Positions 29,252 through 39,211 of a stretch of 64,000 nucleotides of DNA are shown piece after piece. This DNA comes from Pseudomonadota bacterium. Its GTDB lineage: Bacteria > Pseudomonadota > Alphaproteobacteria > Rhodospirillales > Magnetospirillaceae. The position numbers and the translations under genes were made by a program. The stretch covers positions 1 through 64,000 of the forward strand of contig JAJXWP010000015.1 of NCBI GenBank assembly GCA_021781575.1, in the 5' to 3' direction. How positions within the stretch are numbered: position 1 is the first letter of the stretch; the number at the start of each line of letters is the position of its first letter. The notes under the pieces were generated by a model, which worked only from the letters and a program-made list of their open reading frames with translations, was not told the DNA's origin and did no database searches.

Positions 29252-30849
29252 CAGCGTTCGGCGGCGTTGTCTCGCAGCAGCTTATAAGTGATGCTGTCGT
29301 GCAGCGCGTTGTAGGAGGCGTCGATGACGTTGGTGGAAACGCCGACCGTCGACCAGCGGTCGCCGCCATGACCGTCAGCGCTTTCGATCATCACCCGGGT
29401 CGCCGCCCCCGAACCGGCCTGCGGATTGAGAATGCGCACCTTGTAGTCGACCAGGCGCAACTCGGCCACCTGCGGATAGACCGGCGTCAATACCTTGCGC
29501 AGGGCGGCGTCCAGCGCGCTGACCGGGCCGTTGCCTTCGGCCACGGCCATCAGGTGCTGGCCGTTCACCTCGGCCTTGATGGTCGCTTCCGACAGGGTGA
29601 TGAGTTCGTTGCGGGCATTCCACCGGCGCTCGTCGATGACCCGGAAGCTGGTCAGCCGGAAGAACTCTGGCACTCCTTCCAGCACGCGGCGGGCCAGCAG
29701 TTCGAAACTGGCCTCGGCACCGTCGTAGGCATAGCCGTTGAATTCCCTGACCTTCACTTCCTCGATCAACTGATTGAGCTTGGGGTCGGACGGGTCGACA
29801 TCCAGGCCGATGTCGCGGAAGCGGGCCAGGATGTTGGATTTTCCCGACTGGTCGGAGACGACGATGTGCCGGCGGTTGCCGACCAGTTCCGGCGCCACGT
29901 GTTCGTAGCAGCGCGGGTCCTTCTCCACGGCTGAAACATGCAGGCCGCCCTTGTGGGCGAAGGCGGATTCGCCGACATAGGGGGCGTTGCGATCCGGTGC
30001 GCGGTTGAGCCGCTCGTCCAGCATCCGAGACATATGGGTGAGCTTGGTCAGATCGTTGGCCGAAACACCCGTCTCGAACCCCATCTTCAGCATCAGGTTG
30101 GGGATTATCGAAATCAGATTGGCGTTGCCACAACGCTCGCCCAACCCGTTCAGCGTACCCTGCACCTGCCTCGCGCCAGCCCTGACCGCCGCCAGGGAAT
30201 TGGCCACAGCGTTGTCGGAATCATTGTGGCAATGAACGCCGACATGGCTGCCAGGCACCACCTTGCACACCTGGCCAACCACGTCTTCGACCTCATGGGG
30301 CAGAGAGCCGCCGTTGGTATCGCACAACACCACCCAGCGAGCTCCGGATTCATAGGCGGTTCTGACGCAGGACAGGGCGTAGTCGGGATTGGCCCGAAAG
30401 CCGTCGAAGAAATGCTCGGCGTCGAACATCACCTCGTCGACCCGGCTTCGCGCATGGCCCACCGATTCGCCGATCATCCGCAGGTTTTCCTCAAGATCGA
30501 CGCCCAGAGCCACCTCCACCTGGAAATCCCAGGTCTTGCCCACCAGGGTGACCACTTTGATCGATGGCACCAGGACCGCCTGCAGACCGGGGTCGTTGGC
30601 TGCCGAACGGCCGGCCCGGCGAGTCATGCCGAATGCGGACAGCCGGGCGCGCCCAAGATGAGGAGGGGCTGAGAAGAAGGCGTCGTCGGTCGGATTGGCC
30701 CCCGGCCAGCCCCCTTCGATATAGTCGACGCCCAGTCGATCCAGTTCCCGGGCGATGGCAACCTTGTCGGCCGAGCTGAAGTCCACGCCCTGGGTCTGCG
30801 CTCCGTCGCGCAGGGTGCTGTCGTAGATGTAGACGCGCTTATCGCTCAT
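29251..30849 (-). CDS. cimA: Citramalate synthase
   Basis: 532-residue DRE-TIM metallolyase making (R)-citramalate from pyruvate and acetyl-CoA, a threonine-independent route to isoleucine. Catalytic segment: YIYDSTLRDGAQTQGVDFS; substrate-pocket segment: GGWPGANPTDDAFF; metal motif HCHND in VGVHCHNDSDN. The C-terminal LeuA allosteric domain starts near residue 395. Length and the DGAQTQGV signature favour CimA over 2-isopropylmalate or homocitrate synthase. ATG 30849 is preferred because the longer frame adds non-family sequence. It follows ald, which also handles pyruvate. Confidence 0.95.
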   Translation of the reverse strand: MSDKRVYIYDSTLRDGAQTQGVDFSSADKVAIARELDRLGVDYIEGGWPGANPTDDAFFSAPPHLGRARLSAFGMTRRAGRSAANDPGLQAVLVPSIKVVTLVGKTWDFQVEVALGVDLEENLRMIGESVGHARSRVDEVMFDAEHFFDGFRANPDYALSCVRTAYESGARWVVLCDTNGGSLPHEVEDVVGQVCKVVPGSHVGVHCHNDSDNAVANSLAAVRAGARQVQGTLNGLGERCGNANLISIIPNLMLKMGFETGVSANDLTKLTHMSRMLDERLNRAPDRNAPYVGESAFAHKGGLHVSAVEKDPRCYEHVAPELVGNRRHIVVSDQSGKSNILARFRDIGLDVDPSDPKLNQLIEEVKVREFNGYAYDGAEASFELLARRVLEGVPEFFRLTSFRVIDERRWNARNELITLSEATIKAEVNGQHLMAVAEGNGPVSALDAALRKVLTPVYPQVAELRLVDYKVRILNPQAGSGAATRVMIESADGHGGDRWSTVGVSTNVIDASYNALHDSITYKLLRDNAAER

Positions 30850-30900
30850 TGCCGGCCACCGGATGAAAGGCGAAGAGAATGCCTTATGACGTCTGGCCAC

Positions 30901-32019
30901 TCAAGCGTGAAGCGCGTCTTCGGGCGGCAGAAGCCGTTCATTTAGCGCTGCGGCCACCGCGGGATGCGTGATCCGTCCGGCATGCACGTTGAGCCCGGTC
31001 AACAGATGCGGGTCGGCCCGGCATGCCGCCTGCCAGCCGTTGTCGGCCAAGGCCAGGACGAATGGCAGCGTCGCGTTGTTGAGCGCGAAGGTCGAAGTGC
31101 GGGCCACGGCGCCAGGCATGTTCGCCACGCAGTAATGCACGACGCCTTCTTCCATGAAGGTGGGGTCGGCATGGGTGGTCGGCCGGCTGGTCTCCAGGCA
31201 ACCCCCCTGGTCAATGGCGATGTCAACCACCACCGAGCCACGCCGCATGCGTTGCAGCAGAGCCCGCGAGATCAGCTTGGGCGTGGTGCCGCCGGGCACC
31301 AGAACGGCACCGACCACCAGGTCGGCATCGGCGACAAAGCTCTCGATGGCATCAACCGTCGAGAAGACGGTTCGGGCGCGCCCGCCGAAATGCAGGTCAA
31401 GCTCCCGCAGCCGCGGCACCGATTTGTCGATGACGGTCACCTCGGCCCCCATGCCGAGCGCCATCTGCGCGGCGTTGGTCCCGGCCACGCCGCCGCCGAG
31501 GATTACCACCTTGCCGGGCGGCACTCCGGCGACACCCCCCAGCAGCACGCCCGCACCGCCGCTCTCCTTTTCCAGTCCGCGCGCGCCGGCCTGAATCGAC
31601 ATGCGGCCAGCCACCTCGCTCATCGGCGCCAACAGCGGCAATCCACCATGAGCGTCGGTCACCGTTTCGTAGGCGATGGCGGTGCAGCCGGCATCCATCA
31701 AACCCTTGGCCTGCCTCGGATCGGGGGCCAGATGCAAATAGGTGAACAGCAGTTGGCCGCGTTGCAGACGGGCGATTTCGGCCGGCTGCGGCTCCTTGAC
31801 CTTGACCACCAACTGTGCCGCGGAAAAGACCTCGTCGGCCGAAGCGGCGACAGCCGCCCCCGCAGCGGCATAGGCGGCATCGTCGACGCCGATTCCCGCG
31901 CCGGCGCCGCTCTGCACCACGACCCGATGACCATGGTGCACCAGTTCGCGAACCGATGCCGGGGTCAGGCCGACGCGGTACTCATGTGTCTTGATCTCTC
32001 TGGGGACGCCGACCAGCAT
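30901..32019 (-). CDS. ald: Alanine dehydrogenase
   Basis: 372-residue NAD-dependent enzyme interconverting alanine and pyruvate plus ammonia. Signatures: MLVGVPREIKTHEYRVGLTP, KVKEPQPAEIARLQ, the Rossmann loop VVILGGGVAGTNAAQMALGMG and DIAIDQGGCLETSRPTTH. ATG 32019 is chosen: GGAGG lies 7 nt upstream, while ATG 32025 almost abuts it. It is first gene of the ald-cimA-trmJ-bluB run on the minus strand. Confidence 0.96.
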   Translation of the reverse strand: MLVGVPREIKTHEYRVGLTPASVRELVHHGHRVVVQSGAGAGIGVDDAAYAAAGAAVAASADEVFSAAQLVVKVKEPQPAEIARLQRGQLLFTYLHLAPDPRQAKGLMDAGCTAIAYETVTDAHGGLPLLAPMSEVAGRMSIQAGARGLEKESGGAGVLLGGVAGVPPGKVVILGGGVAGTNAAQMALGMGAEVTVIDKSVPRLRELDLHFGGRARTVFSTVDAIESFVADADLVVGAVLVPGGTTPKLISRALLQRMRRGSVVVDIAIDQGGCLETSRPTTHADPTFMEEGVVHYCVANMPGAVARTSTFALNNATLPFVLALADNGWQAACRADPHLLTGLNVHAGRITHPAVAAALNERLLPPEDALHA

Positions 32020-32187
32020 GACCATTCCTCCGTCGTCAGGCCCAGCCACCGCTGACCGGCGGCCCTTCGCCTGTTCCGAGGATACGCCATGCCGCGCAAC
32101 GGCGCACTGTCCTTGGCGTTTGTTCGGAAATGCCGCCATACTCTCCGAACGGCGCCTGGGCACTTGGCCCAATGCTCTTGGCGGACG

Positions 32188-32367
32188 CTATTGCCCCTTC
32201 TCGGATCGCGTTGGAGGGAAACGGCGATCGTGCCTTGGCCCCGCCAGTCGCCGGCCATCACGCGGCTTGTCGCGCTGAGGATCGCTGGCCTTCTTGGCCG
32301 GCTGCTCCATGCGCCGCCGCTGTTCCTGTTTCTCGCGGATATAGCTTTCCAATTCCGGATCGGCCAT
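32188..32367 (-). CDS. Small charged hypothetical protein (59 aa)
   Basis: Unrecognised. It is highly charged and probably disordered apart from a short N-terminal helix (ADPELESYIREKQEQRRRME). The remainder is Arg/Lys/Pro rich. ATG 32367 has GGGAG 8 nt upstream, which supports translation. It is a single gene between ald and the acyltransferase, on the same strand. An AT-rich patch at 32405-32455 could hold its promoter. Confidence 0.55.
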   Translation of the reverse strand: MADPELESYIREKQEQRRRMEQPAKKASDPQRDKPRDGRRLAGPRHDRRFPPTRSEKGQ

Positions 32368-32527
32368 TCGCTTTTCTCCCTCGATTTGCAATGCAAGTGG
32401 CGATGAAAGAAAAACATTCAATTACAACAAGGAGTTATCCAATAAATGCAAGGCTGGCCCGGCCGATCCCGGTTCGGCTCGGAGCGGCGACCTCCTTTTG
32501 CAAGGCCGGCACCGGGAAACTAGGCCG

Positions 32528-34603
32528 CTACTTCCGATCTGCGCCGAAGAGCGGCTCCAGGGCGGGGCGCAGCAGCATCGCCCCCGCCGCACTCAGGTGA
32601 CTGTCGTCGCCGTACAACGGTTGCCCGTTGCGGGCCGCCGGGCAACTGTCGGCGTCGCAGAACAGATCGAGGGTGCGAATGTAGACGGCTCGCCCGTCGG
32701 CCGCCGCCTGGCGGAACAGATCGTCCACCCATTGCTGGCGTCGCACCGTTTCCCGGCGGTCGGCGGAGAAACCCATGATAAACGGGCGGCGCAATAATGC
32801 ATCGACGGCGACCGCGTCGTCGACATTAAACGGCTGTTGCGGCGCATCCTGGATCAGCGCCACCCTGCTGCCCATCCGGCCAAGCAGGGCGAGGACATTT
32901 CCCAGGCCCGCCGAAAACGCTTGGTGACCGTCGTCGACGGAAATGCCGGAGCAACGATTATCCTCGCACAGCCAAGGGGCACGGTCGGCACCGAAGACCG
33001 CGGGGAAGTTCATGGCAGCCACATTGGGCCAGCGCGCCGCCAGCAGCGCCAACGGTGCCGGCGACCGGTTCAAGTCCGCGACGACCGCCCGGTTGAACTC
33101 ACCGCATGCCCCTTCTCGTCTAGCAACGGACGCCGCGGCATCGATCAGCGGCGGGCAAGCAGGAGACCAGAACAACATTCCACGCAGGCCGCGAGCATGG
33201 GCGATGGCATCAAGCACCGGGGAGAGATGGCCCGCGTGAGAATCGCCCCAGACGACGAAATCCGCATTCCCTTCCCCATCCCAACTGCCCAGTCGGCATT
33301 TCCAGCCGCCGTGGAACCGCGTAGCCGGGCCGGTGCAGAACACCGACGGGACCAGCCCCGCACGGTGCCGCAGAGCGATTTCGCGCTGGGCCTCGGCCAA
33401 CGGGAGCCGCCCGGGAAGACCGTGGGTCGACCGGGCCACCTGCCCGACCGCCAGCAGCGCCGCCAGCACGGCCAAGCCGGCCGCCAGCAGTGGCCGGCGG
33501 CGAGCGAGGACGCGGCGGCTCCGCACCGGCCCCTCGATCAGCGCGGCGGTGGCCGCCGCCAGCGCCACCGACAGGACCATCAAGCTCAGCCGCACCGACA
33601 GCAACGGCTCTCCAAGATGCTCGAACCGCGCCAGCACCAACAGTGGCCAATGCCATAGGTACAATGGGTAGGAGATGCGGCCGACCCATACCGCCTCCTT
33701 GCGCGCCAACAGCGCCGTAGCGATTGGCTTCGCCCTGCCCTCCGCCCAGCCCTCTCCACCCCAGATCAGGGCGACGGCGCCGAGGCAGGGCAGCAGCGCC
33801 GCAGCCCCGGGAAACGGCGTCCGGTCGTTGAAGAGGACGATGGCAGCGGTGATCGCCACCATGCCGGCCGACGCCATCAATCCTGACTGGATTGCCGACA
33901 GACGGGGGCGCGGCGACAGTGCCAGCAAAGCGCCGCCCAACAATTCCCATGCTCGCGACGGCAGCAGGAAGAACCCGGCAAGGTGTGAAAAGATGCTGGC
34001 GTGCACGGATACGGCGAGGGAGATCAGGCACAGAGCGGACAGGACGGAGACGACGCCCAGGTCCCGCAGCCCGCACCGCCGCGTCAGCCGGAGAAGGAGA
34101 GGGAAGAGAACATAGAACTGCTCCTCGATGGCCAGAGACCACAGATGAAGCAGTGGCTTCAACGTCGCCACACCGGCAAAATAATCGCTTGATTTCTTGA
34201 AGAACCAGATATTGGTGGCAAAGAATGACGACCAGATGAATTCGCTTCCCAGCTCTTGCATCTTGTCGGGAGGGAGCAGGAACAGCGTGGCGGCAAACGT
34301 CGACAGCGCCACTACGGCGAGGGCCGGAAAGATCCGGCGGACCCGCCGTTCGTAGAAGCCGGCCAGGGAAAATCTTCCCTCGCGGATTTCTGCGCCAAGG
34401 ATACCGGCGATCAGATAGCCGGAAATGACGAAGAAGACGTCAACCCCGACGAATCCCCCGGCGAAGCCGGGAATGCCGTAGTGGTAGAGCACCACCGGGA
34501 TGATCGCCAGGGCGCGCAGGCCATCGATGTCCGCCCGATACCGCCTCGTAGACGGCGCCGCGGCGAACTCGAGCCGGCGGCCGCCCTCGGTGATCACGTT
34601 CAT
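32528..34603 (-). CDS. Acyltransferase 3 family protein with C-terminal SGNH domain (OafA-like)
   Basis: 691-residue membrane O-acyltransferase. The N-terminal AT3 domain has about ten TM helices and starts with the classic YRADIDGLRALAIIPVVLYH; the catalytic-region FVGVDVFFVISGYL follows. From about residue 400 a periplasmic SGNH-like domain begins (VVWGDSHAGHLSPVL; DDSHLSAAGAMLL with Asp/His). Such two-domain proteins acetylate surface polysaccharides or LPS. Start: GGAGG abuts ATG 34603, and GTG 34597 with a 6-nt spacing may be the true start. It lies downstream of cysS, separated by the element at 34627-34724. Confidence 0.92.
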   Translation of the reverse strand: MNVITEGGRRLEFAAAPSTRRYRADIDGLRALAIIPVVLYHYGIPGFAGGFVGVDVFFVISGYLIAGILGAEIREGRFSLAGFYERRVRRIFPALAVVALSTFAATLFLLPPDKMQELGSEFIWSSFFATNIWFFKKSSDYFAGVATLKPLLHLWSLAIEEQFYVLFPLLLRLTRRCGLRDLGVVSVLSALCLISLAVSVHASIFSHLAGFFLLPSRAWELLGGALLALSPRPRLSAIQSGLMASAGMVAITAAIVLFNDRTPFPGAAALLPCLGAVALIWGGEGWAEGRAKPIATALLARKEAVWVGRISYPLYLWHWPLLVLARFEHLGEPLLSVRLSLMVLSVALAAATAALIEGPVRSRRVLARRRPLLAAGLAVLAALLAVGQVARSTHGLPGRLPLAEAQREIALRHRAGLVPSVFCTGPATRFHGGWKCRLGSWDGEGNADFVVWGDSHAGHLSPVLDAIAHARGLRGMLFWSPACPPLIDAAASVARREGACGEFNRAVVADLNRSPAPLALLAARWPNVAAMNFPAVFGADRAPWLCEDNRCSGISVDDGHQAFSAGLGNVLALLGRMGSRVALIQDAPQQPFNVDDAVAVDALLRRPFIMGFSADRRETVRRQQWVDDLFRQAAADGRAVYIRTLDLFCDADSCPAARNGQPLYGDDSHLSAAGAMLLRPALEPLFGADRK

Positions 34604-34626
34604 CCTCCCCCGCCCCTCTTTAACGC

Positions 34627-34724
34627 CCCCTCACCGGGCGCGGCCAAAGGACCCAAGGTCCCGCCCGGCGAGGGGCAAAACCGCCGCTAATGCACGGAAC
34701 CATTTGAATGGTCCAGTGCATTAG
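34627..34724 (-). repeat. Structured stop-codon-abutting element, copy 3 (cysS-acyltransferase)
   Basis: Read on the minus strand, the first 38 nt (34724-34687) start CTAATGCACTGG and end TTCCGTGCATTAG, pairing nearly end to end. After 11 nt, CCCCTCGCCGGGCG (34675-34662) pairs with CGCCCGGTGAGGGG (34640-34627). The loop holds a perfect GGACC/GGTCC hairpin (34649-34661). The TAA inside the initial CTAA is the cysS stop codon. Confidence 0.75.
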
Positions 34725-36100
34725 CCACGCCGCCAGCTGGTGCCGTGCGGGCCGTCCTCCAGAAGCACGCCGTTGTCGGCCAGTTCCTTGCGGATCCGGT
34801 CGGCCTCGGCGAAATTCTTGCTCTTGCGGGCGGCGATCCGCTGCTGGACCAGATCGTCGATCCGGCCGTCGCTCAAGGCCGTGCCGCCCGCCGGCGTCCA
34901 GCGGAACCACGCCTCCACATCCTGCTGCAGAAGTCCCAGGACATCGGCCCCGGCCAGCAGGGCACCCTTCCATCGGGCCTTCTCGCCGTCCGTGGCCGCC
35001 TTGTTGAGCTGGGTCGCCAGTTCGTGCAGATGCGACACAGCCAGCGGCGTGTTGAGATCGTCCTTGAGGGCGGCAAGCACCTCTATGGGAACCTCGTCCC
35101 GGCCTTGCGGCTGGATATGGGCGACGCTGCGCAGCGCCAGGTAGAGGCGATCGACAGCGGCACGGGCCTGCTTCAGGCCTTCGGCGGTCCAGTCGAACGG
35201 CTGATGATAGTGGGCGGACAGCATGCACAGGCGGATGGCTTCGCCCGGCGCCTGATCGAGCAGATCGCGGACGGTGAAGAAGTTGCCGAGAGACTTCGAC
35301 ATCTTCTCGCCTTCCACCATCAGATAGCCGTTGTGGAGCCAATAGCGGGCGAACGGCTGGCCGTGGGCACAGACGCTCTGGGCGATCTCGTTTTCATGAT
35401 GGGGGAAGACCAGATCCTGGCCACCGCCATGGATGTCGAAGGTGATCCCCAGATATTCCTTGCTCATGGCCGAGCATTCGATATGCCAGCCCGGGCGACC
35501 GCGGCCCCACGGGCTATCCCAGCCGGGCAAGTCCTGGGAAGACGGTTTCCATAGCACGAAATCGGCCGGATGCTGCTTGTAGGGCGCCACCTCGACGCGG
35601 GCGCCGGCGATCAGTTCGTCCTGCGTCCGCCGCGACAGCATGCCATAGTCGGACATGGACGGGACCGAGAACAGCACATGCCCCTCGGCCTGATAGGCAT
35701 GGCCGCGCTCCAGCAGGGCCTGGATCATGACGATCATCTGCCCGATATGTGCCGTCGCCCGCGGCTCGACATCCGGAGGCAAGGCGTTGAGCGCGCCGAT
35801 ATCCTCGTGGAAGGCCTGGGCGGTACGGGCGGTGATGGCGGAAATCGGCTCGCCGCTCTCCTTGGCACGGGCATTGATCTTGTCGTCGACGTCGGTGATG
35901 TTGCGCACATAGACGACGTTGGGATAAAGCCGCTTGAGCAGGCGATAGAGGACGTCGAAGACAATCACCGGCCGGGCGTTGCCGATATGGGCACGGTCGT
36001 AGACGGTGGGCCCGCAGACATACATGCCGACGCGATCGGGATCGAGCGGAACGAAGGGCTCCTTGCGGCGGGTCAGCGTGTTGTAGAGGATCAGCGGCAT
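34721..36100 (-). CDS. cysS: Cysteine--tRNA ligase
   Basis: 459-residue class Ia synthetase. The zinc/cysteine site begins [10 protein letters not shown]. The HIGH motif is HIGNARP and the KMSKS loop is [10 protein letters not shown]. The further zinc ligands lie in WHIECSAMS and [21 protein letters not shown] 36100 has AAGGA 8 nt upstream; the ATG seven codons earlier has no comparable site. Its TAA stop lies inside the structured element. Confidence 0.97.
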   Translation of the reverse strand: MPLILYNTLTRRKEPFVPLDPDRVGMYVCGPTVYDRAHIGNARPVIVFDVLYRLLKRLYPNVVYVRNITDVDDKINARAKESGEPISAITARTAQAFHEDIGALNALPPDVEPRATAHIGQMIVMIQALLERGHAYQAEGHVLFSVPSMSDYGMLSRRTQDELIAGARVEVAPYKQHPADFVLWKPSSQDLPGWDSPWGRGRPGWHIECSAMSKEYLGITFDIHGGGQDLVFPHHENEIAQSVCAHGQPFARYWLHNGYLMVEGEKMSKSLGNFFTVRDLLDQAPGEAIRLCMLSAHYHQPFDWTAEGLKQARAAVDRLYLALRSVAHIQPQGRDEVPIEVLAALKDDLNTPLAVSHLHELATQLNKAATDGEKARWKGALLAGADVLGLLQQDVEAWFRWTPAGGTALSDGRIDDLVQQRIAARKSKNFAEADRIRKELADNGVLLEDGPHGTSWRRG

Positions 36101-36115
36101 CGTCTTCGTCCTTGA

Positions 36116-36183
36116 TGTCATCCCGAGCGGACCGAGGTGTCTGCCGGTCCCAGACGATCCGCCGGCCTCAGGATGACGATGAC
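36116..36183. repeat. Palindromic extragenic element between gltX and cysS
   Basis: GTCATCC (36117-36123) and GGATGAC (36171-36177) are inverted arms around about 47 nt. The interior holds GGACCG/CGGTCC (36129-36134/36145-36150) and GTCTG/CAGAC (36139-36143/36151-36155). The GTCATCCCGAGCG start resembles common alphaproteobacterial extragenic palindromes. A fragment with the same TCATCCCGAGCG start occurs at 22495-22506. Confidence 0.55.
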
Positions 36184-36187
36184 AGTG

Positions 36188-37525
36188 TCAGGCAGTTTCG
36201 CCACAGAGGCGCGCCTGGGCGCGGGCGCGGCCGACAAGAGGTAGCAGAGTCTTCAGTTCCGGTCCATGCTCCCGACCGGTCAAGGCCAAGCGCAACGGAT
36301 GAAACAAATCCCGCCCCTTGCGACCGGAGGCGGCCTGCACCGCCGTCGTCCAGGCCTTCCAGGTATCGGTCGTCCAAGGTTCGGCCGGCAGCAGTGCTGC
36401 CGCCTGGCGGGCGAAGGCCGCGTCCTCGATCACCGGGGCCACGGCCTCGCGGCAGATATGCCACCAGTCGCGGGCCTGCGAGAGATCGGTGAGGTTGGCG
36501 CGCACGGCGACCCAGAATGCTTCGTCGGCGTCCAGCCCGATCTGCTTCAGGCGTGGTTCGGCCTCGATGAACGGCATTTCATGCAGCAGGCGGGCGTTGA
36601 GATGGGTCAAGTCAGCGACGTCGAACTTCGGCGTGGCGCGACTGAATTTGCCGATGTCGAATTCGTCGATCAGCTGATCGAGGTTGCTGCGCGGCTGGAT
36701 CGGATCGGATGTCCCCAGCTTGGCCAGCAGGCTGTTGACCGCCATGCCGTCGATCCCTTCGGCCCTGAGCTCGCCAAGGGACAGGCTGCCCAGGCGCTTC
36801 GACAGGCCTTGACCGGTCGCGTCGGTCAGCAGCGACAGATGGGCGAAGGCCGGCGGCTCGGCGCCCAGGGCGCGGAACAATTGAATCTGGGCCGCGGTAT
36901 TGGTCACGTGGTCCTCGCCGCGGATCACATGGGTGATCGACAGCTCGGCGTCATCGACCACCGAGGGCAGCGTGTAGAGCGGCGTGCCGTCGGCCCGGAT
37001 CACGACCGGATCGCTGAGGTGGGCGGCATGGTAATGGCAGGGCCCGCGTACCAGGTCGTCCCAGCGGACTTCGCCGTCCTCCAGCCGGAACCGCCAATGA
37101 GGTTGCCGGCCCTCGGCTTCCAGCTTGCGCCGGTCGGCCGCCGTCAGCTTCAGCGCGGCGCGGTCATAGACCGGCGGCTCGCCGCGTGCCAGTCGGCGCT
37201 TGCGCTTGTACTCCAACTCTTCGGGCGTTTCGTAGCAGGGATACAGCCGGCCGTCGACCTTGAGCTTCTCGGCGGCGGCGGCGTACCGGTCCAAGCGCTG
37301 CGACTGCTTGACCTTGCGATCCCAGGAAAGACCCAGCCAGCGCAGGTCCTGGCGGATCGCCTCTTCGTACTCGGCACGGCTCCGCTCGCTGTCGGTGTCG
37401 TCGATGCGCAACAGGAAATAGCCGCCGTGGCGCTTGGCGAACAGCCAGTTGATCAGCGCGATGCGGGCATTGCCCACATGCAGGCGGCCGGTGGGACTGG
37501 GAGCAAAACGAACCGTGACGGTCAT
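36188..37525 (-). CDS. gltX: Glutamate--tRNA ligase
   Basis: 445-residue class Ib synthetase. The HIGH region reads [13 protein letters not shown]. The KMSKS-equivalent is [12 protein letters not shown], which is the K-R type common in bacterial GluRS. The zinc-binding cysteines of the E. coli enzyme are not evident. Many alphaproteobacteria carry two gltX genes and lack glnS. This one cannot be assigned as discriminating or not from sequence alone. Its ATG overlaps the nadE stop by 4 nt. Confidence 0.95.
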   Translation of the reverse strand: MTVTVRFAPSPTGRLHVGNARIALINWLFAKRHGGYFLLRIDDTDSERSRAEYEEAIRQDLRWLGLSWDRKVKQSQRLDRYAAAAEKLKVDGRLYPCYETPEELEYKRKRRLARGEPPVYDRAALKLTAADRRKLEAEGRQPHWRFRLEDGEVRWDDLVRGPCHYHAAHLSDPVVIRADGTPLYTLPSVVDDAELSITHVIRGEDHVTNTAAQIQLFRALGAEPPAFAHLSLLTDATGQGLSKRLGSLSLGELRAEGIDGMAVNSLLAKLGTSDPIQPRSNLDQLIDEFDIGKFSRATPKFDVADLTHLNARLLHEMPFIEAEPRLKQIGLDADEAFWVAVRANLTDLSQARDWWHICREAVAPVIEDAAFARQAAALLPAEPWTTDTWKAWTTAVQAASGRKGRDLFHPLRLALTGREHGPELKTLLPLVGRARAQARLCGETA

Positions 37526-39177
37526 TGGGTATCGGTAAATCCGTTGACAATGGGATAGCGCCGGTCGCGGCCGAAGGCCTTGCTGGTGATCTTCACCCCG
37601 GGCGGCGCCTGGCGCCGTTTGTATTCCGCCCGGTCGAGCATACGGAACACCTTGCGCACCACCGTCGCGTCATGCCCCGCGGCGACAATCTGCGCCGGAC
37701 CCATTTCGCGCTCGATCAGACATTCGAGGATGGCGTCGAGCTGATCATAGGGCGGCAGCGTATCCTGGTCGGTCTGATTGGGCTTCAGTTCGGCCGAAGG
37801 CGGCTTGGTAATGACCCGCTCCGGCATCACTGGGCCGTCCGGTCCCAGCCCACCTTCCGGCTTGTGCCCGTTGCGCCAGCGAGAGGCGGCGAAGACAGTG
37901 GTCTTATACACGTCCTTCAGCACCGAATAGCCGCCGCACATGTCACCATAGAGCGTCGCGTAACCCACCGACATCTCGGACTTGTTGCCGGTCGACAGCA
38001 CCATGTAGCCGAACTTGTTGGACAGAGCCATCAGGGTGATGCCGCGCGAGCGGGCCTGCAGGTTTTCTTCGGTAATGTCGGGGACGGTTCCGGCAAACGG
38101 CCCCGACAACATCCGGCCGAAGGCGTCCATGGCCGGCCCGATATCGACGCTATCGAGGCGAATACCGTTGAGTAGCGCCACCGCTGACGCGTCCTCAAGG
38201 CTTTCGGTCGAGGTATAGGGTGACGGCATCATGACGCACCAGACTTTGTCCGGCCCCAGCGCGTCGGCCGCCACCGCCGCCGACAAGGCACTGTCGATGC
38301 CCCCCGACAGGCCGATCAGCACGCCCTTGAAGCGGTTCTTGCGCACATAATCGCGCAAGCCCCACATCATCGCCTGGTAGATGCCTTCGACGCCTTCCAC
38401 CGGCCGCGCCAAAACGTCCGGGTTCGGCAGAAGCATGTCGTCAGCCCGCCGCCAGCGGGAGGTTTCCACCGTTTCCCGCCATGCCGGAAGCTGTTGGGTA
38501 AGCCGCCCCTTGGCGTCGATGACGAACGACGCGCCGTCGAACACCAGTTCGTCCTGGCCGCCGACCTGGTTGAGGTAAACGAGCGGCAAGCCGGTCTCGG
38601 CGGCGCGAGCGATGGCGTGGGTCATGCGGGCATGGCGCTTGTCTGTCTCGAACGGCGAGCCGTTGGGCACCACCAGCACCTCGGCACCACCCTGGCACAG
38701 GCTGGCCGCCACGTCGGTGTACCACATGTCCTCGCAGATCATGATGCCCAGGCGGATGCCGCGGAAGTCCACCGGTTCGGGCAGCGGCCCCGCCGCGAAC
38801 ACCCGCGCCTCGTCGAACACCCCGTAATTGGGCAGATGATGTTTCAACACGGTCGCTGCGATGCGCCCGCCATCCAGCAGCAACGCAGCGTTATACCGCC
38901 GGCCGTCGATCCGCCACGGAGCTCCCACCAGCATGGCCGGTCCGCCATCGGCCGTGGCCGCAGCAAGGGTCCCGATGGCCCCGGCAACGGCGTCGAGGAA
39001 GGCCTCCTTCAGAACCAGGTCTTCCGGCGGATAGCCGGACATCGCCAGCTCGGGAAACACCACCAGGTCTGCTCCGGCCGCGTGCCGGCGCGCATCGAAG
39101 ATACGGCGTAGATTGCCCGGAACGTCGCCGACCGTGGGATCGATCTGCGCCAGGGCTATGGAAAGGGCGTCGGACAT
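37522..39177 (-). CDS. nadE: Glutamine-dependent NAD+ synthetase
   Basis: 551-residue two-domain enzyme making NAD from deamido-NAD. The N-terminal nitrilase-type glutaminase (1-260) has the Glu in [17 protein letters not shown] and the Cys in [11 protein letters not shown]. The C-terminal synthetase carries the PP-loop [15 protein letters not shown] and the [18 protein letters not shown] segment. It directly follows pncB, so two successive steps of nicotinate salvage are clustered. Confidence 0.97.
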   Translation of the reverse strand: MSDALSIALAQIDPTVGDVPGNLRRIFDARRHAAGADLVVFPELAMSGYPPEDLVLKEAFLDAVAGAIGTLAAATADGGPAMLVGAPWRIDGRRYNAALLLDGGRIAATVLKHHLPNYGVFDEARVFAAGPLPEPVDFRGIRLGIMICEDMWYTDVAASLCQGGAEVLVVPNGSPFETDKRHARMTHAIARAAETGLPLVYLNQVGGQDELVFDGASFVIDAKGRLTQQLPAWRETVETSRWRRADDMLLPNPDVLARPVEGVEGIYQAMMWGLRDYVRKNRFKGVLIGLSGGIDSALSAAVAADALGPDKVWCVMMPSPYTSTESLEDASAVALLNGIRLDSVDIGPAMDAFGRMLSGPFAGTVPDITEENLQARSRGITLMALSNKFGYMVLSTGNKSEMSVGYATLYGDMCGGYSVLKDVYKTTVFAASRWRNGHKPEGGLGPDGPVMPERVITKPPSAELKPNQTDQDTLPPYDQLDAILECLIEREMGPAQIVAAGHDATVVRKVFRMLDRAEYKRRQAPPGVKITSKAFGRDRRYPIVNGFTDTQ

Positions 39178-39211
39178 GGTTTCCGCAAGCTATGCGGCAG
39201 GGCCGGCACTG

